DNA of 64,000 nt from Bifidobacterium oedipodis (GTDB taxonomy: Bacteria > Actinomycetota > Actinomycetes > Actinomycetales > Bifidobacteriaceae), in the NCBI RefSeq assembly GCF_012932425.1, contig NZ_JAAIII010000001.1:558001-622000 (forward strand), in the 5' to 3' direction. The position numbers were made by a program, and so were the translations under genes. Positions within the stretch are counted from its first letter, which is position 1. Each line of letters opens with the position of its first letter. The notes beneath the pieces were generated by a model. It worked only from the letters and a program-made list of their open reading frames with translations. It ran no database searches and was not told where the DNA came from. Below are positions 61,095 through 64,000 of the stretch, in pieces.

Positions 61095-62039
61095 TCACCC
61101 GCTCACAGACGTGTCTTTCTCACTGCCTGACAGTGTTGTATCAACCAGATCGGCGAGCATGGCGATGGTTTTGCGACTGCCTTTGGCTATAGAGCGAATG
61201 CCAAGCCCTTCCAACACATCGCCGCATAAACCAACACTAGGTTTGATGGGCCCAAACAGCGAGGTGGTCAGATAATCCTGTGCTTCGGCGATGGTAACCG
61301 TGCCACGGCCACGCGGCGCACCTCTCGGCTCAATGCCAACAATATGTGGTGTGGAACATTCCCATGACACCAGCCTGGCCCGATGCGCTTTGGTGCGCGC
61401 CAAACCCAGTACGGACAATTCCGTGGCGACAATGTGCAGGCCCTCGCGCAAATCCGTCACCGTTTCGATCAGACCACCCTGGCCGGCATCGACAAGCACC
61501 ACATCGTTGACCTGCGCTAAGGCCCGCAGCGCCGCCTGCACTTCCCACCATTCAGGCTGTTTGGCGTTCCAAGGGTCGTAGGGCAGCACGCGCACGCCTT
61601 CCCACGCAATGAGTTCATGGTTCAGCGCAGCCCCATCAAGATGCCCCAGAGGTGCATCCACCTGGCTGAATCGCAGTCCGGGCTCGTTTTCCATGCCGAG
61701 CAGCACGTCAAGGCAGCCACCTACAAAATCCGCATCCACCAAAGCGCAGCGACGCCCTCGCACGCTCAGCTCCCAAGCGAGCATGGCAGTCATAACGCTT
61801 AATCCCAGGCCGCTATGGCCGGCCGTAAGCACAATCAGATTCCGGCATGCGGTTTGCGTGGATAATCCATACGGTGCCTCGCCGGATCGTTTGCGTTCGC
61901 ATGAGGCCAACGGACGAGGTGGCGGTGTGTAATAGCGACGCTCCCTCACGGGGAGCGCGTCCGCAGGCAATGGAATGCCTGAACTGGCTGCGGGCGAGGT
62001 TGCGCCTCGCACCGCACGAGGAGAAGTCGCAGTAATCAT
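61095..62039 (-). CDS. CpaE/TadZ-like (Ssd-type) MinD-family protein
   Basis: A 314-residue cytosolic protein. The central P-loop-like segment LTAGHSGLGLSVMTAMLAWE replaces the usual KGGVGKT Walker A. Next come the deviant MinD blocks CALVDADFVGGCLDVLLGM and NDVVLVDAGQGG. This matches the CpaE/TadZ or Rv3660c-like proteins that place the Tad apparatus at the pole or affect septum placement. ATP binding is doubtful because the Walker lysines are missing. ATG 62039 is chosen as the upstream ATG at 62075 is within the repeat-flanked leader. It is the first gene of the tad operon. Confidence 0.8.
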   Translation of the reverse strand: MITATSPRAVRGATSPAASSGIPLPADALPVRERRYYTPPPRPLASCERKRSGEAPYGLSTQTACRNLIVLTAGHSGLGLSVMTAMLAWELSVRGRRCALVDADFVGGCLDVLLGMENEPGLRFSQVDAPLGHLDGAALNHELIAWEGVRVLPYDPWNAKQPEWWEVQAALRALAQVNDVVLVDAGQGGLIETVTDLREGLHIVATELSVLGLARTKAHRARLVSWECSTPHIVGIEPRGAPRGRGTVTIAEAQDYLTTSLFGPIKPSVGLCGDVLEGLGIRSIAKGSRKTIAMLADLVDTTLSGSEKDTSVSG

Positions 62040-62088
62040 GAGCCGATTGAACCGCGTTCCATGCGGTCGGCTCAAGCCGGATCAGACC

Positions 62089-62156
62089 ATGTGCATCGAG
62101 CTTGCCAAGTTATCCACACCCCGGTGTGTCATCCACAACAAATGTGGATAACTTGG
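62089..62156. repeat. DnaA-box hairpin element, copy 2
   Basis: ATGTGCATCGAGCTTG is followed by CCAAGTTATCCACA (62105-62118), a degenerate box ATCCACAAC and TGTGGATAACTTGG (62143-62156). The outer arms form a 14-bp perfect stem holding two DnaA boxes. It lies just downstream of the DedA gene and 50 bp upstream of the tad operon. It differs from copy 1 by about six bases in 64. Confidence 0.87.
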
Positions 62157-62179
62157 CGTAATGGTAATTATTGACGTAA

Positions 62180-62854
62180 TTAAGCTTCAGCCGACTTCTT
62201 CTTGCCGAACTTGGCCTTGAGCAATCCCACGATGGTCGGGGCCAAGGAAACCAGCAGAATCAGCACGATCACCAGTTCGAAATGATCCTGCACCGCCGGA
62301 ATATTGCCAAAGAAATAGCCCAGCAGCGTGAACATCGTGGACCACACCAAGCCGCCCAGCACCGAGAACGGCGTGAAACGGCTCCAGCGCATACCCGAAA
62401 TACCGGAGATGAACGGCATGAACGTGCGGATGAATGGGAAGAAGCGACCGAGGAAGACGGCCAGAGGCCCCCATTTTTCGATCATGCTTTCGGTTTTGGC
62501 AATGCGTTCGGGGGTCATTGCCTTGACCTTGCCCGACTGGATGATGCGGCGTCCGAAGAAATGGCCAATAAAGTAGTTGGACTGATCGCCGATAATAGGT
62601 GCAATCCACACCACCGGCAGCAGATACATCAGCGGCAGCGCCGCCTTGCCGGTGGCCGCATCGGGAGCGGCGAACACGCCAGCCGCGAACAGCAGGGAGT
62701 CGCCTGGCAGGAACGGGAAGAACACCACACCTGTTTCGATGAAAATAATCAGGAAGATAAAGCCGAGCGTGGGGGCCACGCCCATGGCAATCCACCCGGC
62801 GATGGCCGCGCGGGGGTCCTTTAACAGCTCGACGATGAAATTCACAAATCCCAT
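62180..62854 (-). CDS. DedA family membrane protein
   Basis: A 224-residue membrane protein of the DedA/SNARE-associated (DedA-Tvp38) superfamily. The motifs are IFLIIFIETGVVFFPFLPGD, IIGDQSNYFIGHFFGRRIIQ and FLGRFFPFIRTFMPFISGIS. DedA proteins support lipid flipping or membrane homeostasis; the exact cargo is not known here. ATG 62854 (MGFVNF) starts close to the conserved part; ATG 62884 is possible. The DnaA-box element lies directly downstream. Confidence 0.93.
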   Translation of the reverse strand: MGFVNFIVELLKDPRAAIAGWIAMGVAPTLGFIFLIIFIETGVVFFPFLPGDSLLFAAGVFAAPDAATGKAALPLMYLLPVVWIAPIIGDQSNYFIGHFFGRRIIQSGKVKAMTPERIAKTESMIEKWGPLAVFLGRFFPFIRTFMPFISGISGMRWSRFTPFSVLGGLVWSTMFTLLGYFFGNIPAVQDHFELVIVLILLVSLAPTIVGLLKAKFGKKKSAEA

Positions 62855-62960
62855 GACAATCCCAATCGAATCACATTCGGTCAATCAGACACGCATACTA
62901 AAAACGTCAACCACCGTAGCAGCACCCCTTCTATAACCAGCGGCGCACCACCGTCATCGG

Positions 62961-63644
62961 CTACGCTTTCAGCGACTCCAGCCGCTCACGCACGAAACCG
63001 TCCAGAGTCTCGGCATTCACGCCCTCGTATGACGCAATGGAGACGAACTGCCCGAGCCCCGAGGTATCCGTGCGAATCCATCCGGTTTGTGCAATCACCG
63101 TGGCACCGGAGGCCACACCGGCCTGAAGCCCCACGGCGGAATCCTCCAACACCACGCATGAGGCCATATCCTCACGCGCAATGCCAAGCTTCTGTGCTGC
63201 GGCCAAGTATGGCGCCGGATCGGGTTTATGCGCACAGGGATCATCGCCACACACATAGCCGGCGAACAGGCCCTGCGCCTGGTTCATAATATTTTCCGCC
63301 ATACGCCTAGGCGACGTGGTGACCAGCATGGAAGGCACACCGGCCTGCTTGAGCGAGCGCAGCACATCCTGCACGCCGTCAATCCACGGCAGATTCTTCA
63401 CTTCGGATTCAAACACGTAATCCTTCAGCTGCCGGTCGATTTCCTCAACGCTTAACGTGCAACCACGTTCGATCATGTGACGTGCCACATTCGGCACGGG
63501 GGTGCCGGAACAGGCCCAGCCCAGATCTTCGTTCCAATCGCCGCCATTGGCACGCGCGATGGCGATTTCGCCGTCGTGCCATACCGGCTCCGAATCAATC
63601 AACGTGCCGTCCAAATCCCAGAACACGGCCTTCAACAGCATCAT
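62961..63644 (-). CDS. HAD family phosphatase, subfamily IA
   Basis: A 227-residue hydrolase: motif I VFWDLDGTLIDSEPVW, motif II MLVTTSP, motif III Lys in CAHKPDPAPYL and motif IV VVLEDSAVGLQAGV. The cap is a four-helix insertion after motif I, as in beta-phosphoglucomutase-like and DOG phosphatase-like enzymes. The substrate is a sugar phosphate or similar small molecule, not decided. GGAGG lies 3 nt before ATG 63644 and 6 nt before ATG 63641, so the second ATG is an equal candidate. Confidence 0.9.
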   Translation of the reverse strand: MMLLKAVFWDLDGTLIDSEPVWHDGEIAIARANGGDWNEDLGWACSGTPVPNVARHMIERGCTLSVEEIDRQLKDYVFESEVKNLPWIDGVQDVLRSLKQAGVPSMLVTTSPRRMAENIMNQAQGLFAGYVCGDDPCAHKPDPAPYLAAAQKLGIAREDMASCVVLEDSAVGLQAGVASGATVIAQTGWIRTDTSGLGQFVSIASYEGVNAETLDGFVRERLESLKA

Positions 63645-63753
63645 CCACCTCCATATGCAGCGGTTCGACTATCTCCATCTCACCAATCGTGCAGGACGAA
63701 CTCATTGCCCGGCGCTTCGCCGCACGCCGCGAGGTTGTGTTAGGGTACTAGCC

Positions 63754-64000
63754 ATGCTGCACGGCCCGATTTCCTCCGCTCAAGCGCAGCCCCACGCGCC
63801 ACGCCCTCCGCGTCGCCTATCCGTGGAAGTGCTGCGCTTATGCGCGATTATCGGCATTGCCGTATTCCACACGTTTTCCGCGTCGTTCCATCACATCGCC
63901 GCATGCCTGCCCAGCGTTCACCAAGCCGCTGCCGCCTGCGGCACCATGGCCGCGCTGGCCGCACAACCGGCGTCATTGTGGCCTCTGTCCGTGATGATGA
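63754..64000 (+). CDS. acyltransferase 3 family membrane protein (partial, 5' part only)
   Basis: Only 82 codons are in the window. After a short proline-rich start comes RRLSVEVLRLCAIIGIAVFH, then TFSASFHH, which is the first helix of the OafA/YrhL-type acyltransferase 3 family (R-x-x-x-E/D-x-L-R ... H). These membrane enzymes acylate polysaccharides or lipids. The ATG at 63754 has AGGG at a suitable distance. The gene continues past the right edge. Confidence 0.65.
   Translation, partial: MLHGPISSAQAQPHAPRPPRRLSVEVLRLCAIIGIAVFHTFSASFHHIAACLPSVHQAAAACGTMAALAAQPASLWPLSVMM

Overview
This 64 kb window comes from the chromosome of a Bifidobacterium, probably of the breve/longum group (species not decided here). 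The evidence is the mix of sortase-dependent pilus islands with poly-G tracts in the adhesin signal peptides, a Tad pilus locus, a LacZ/LacS pair, gatCAB, a long actinobacterial Rho, DUF2469 and DUF5701 proteins, an aspartokinase split into two genes, and actinobacterial gene order around recR-dnaX. Most genes lie on the minus strand.

Layout. 1-264: 5' part of a DUF4143-type AAA ATPase gene, preceded by an exact 33-bp tandem array. 391-16095: two tandem, paralogous pilus islands, each transcribed leftwards as large adhesin, major pilin, small helix-turn-helix protein, class C sortase. In both islands the adhesin signal peptide contains a homopolymeric G run, and in this sequence both runs put the gene out of frame (OFF). 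16399-24035: chorismate mutase, rho, a Panacea-domain/MazF-like toxin-antitoxin pair, a FAD-dependent oxidoreductase, a six-unit palindromic array with 53-bp period, DUF2469 and an acetyltransferase. 24257-27638: gatCAB. 28063-28765: a BrnT-like/RHH toxin-antitoxin pair. 28808-31686: an RNA methyltransferase, a degenerate phosphoribosyltransferase and RmuC. 31862-34594: a P1B copper ATPase fused to cupredoxin and YHS domains but lacking the nucleotide-binding domain. 34762-41838: a glycerol/water channel and a lactose module (LacI regulator, LacZ, LacS). 41862-41955: SRP RNA. 42158-55332: a class A PBP, leuA, a phosphoesterase, DUF5701, asd, split aspartokinase, recR and dnaX. A relic of a second dnaX 5' end lies just upstream of dnaX. 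55602-57389: a TetR regulator and a lipid kinase. 57407-62039: the Tad pilus locus, in which one 64-bp DnaA-box hairpin element occurs twice, bracketing the tadZABC-type genes. 62180-64000: a DedA protein, a HAD phosphatase and the start of an acyltransferase.

How it works together. The window codes for three surface-fibre systems, two sortase-dependent and one Tad. The sortase islands look tuned at two levels: a slipped-strand ON/OFF switch at the adhesin start, and hairpins between the pilin and the HTH-sortase pair that should lower sortase relative to pilin. The lactose module carries matching operator-like sites inside both divergent promoters. The remaining genes are mostly housekeeping. 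The non-coding structures most worth a second look are the 53-bp palindrome array (22261-22566), the 33-bp array (292-401), the paired DnaA-box elements (58673-58738 and 62089-62156) and the dnaX relic (55385-55513).
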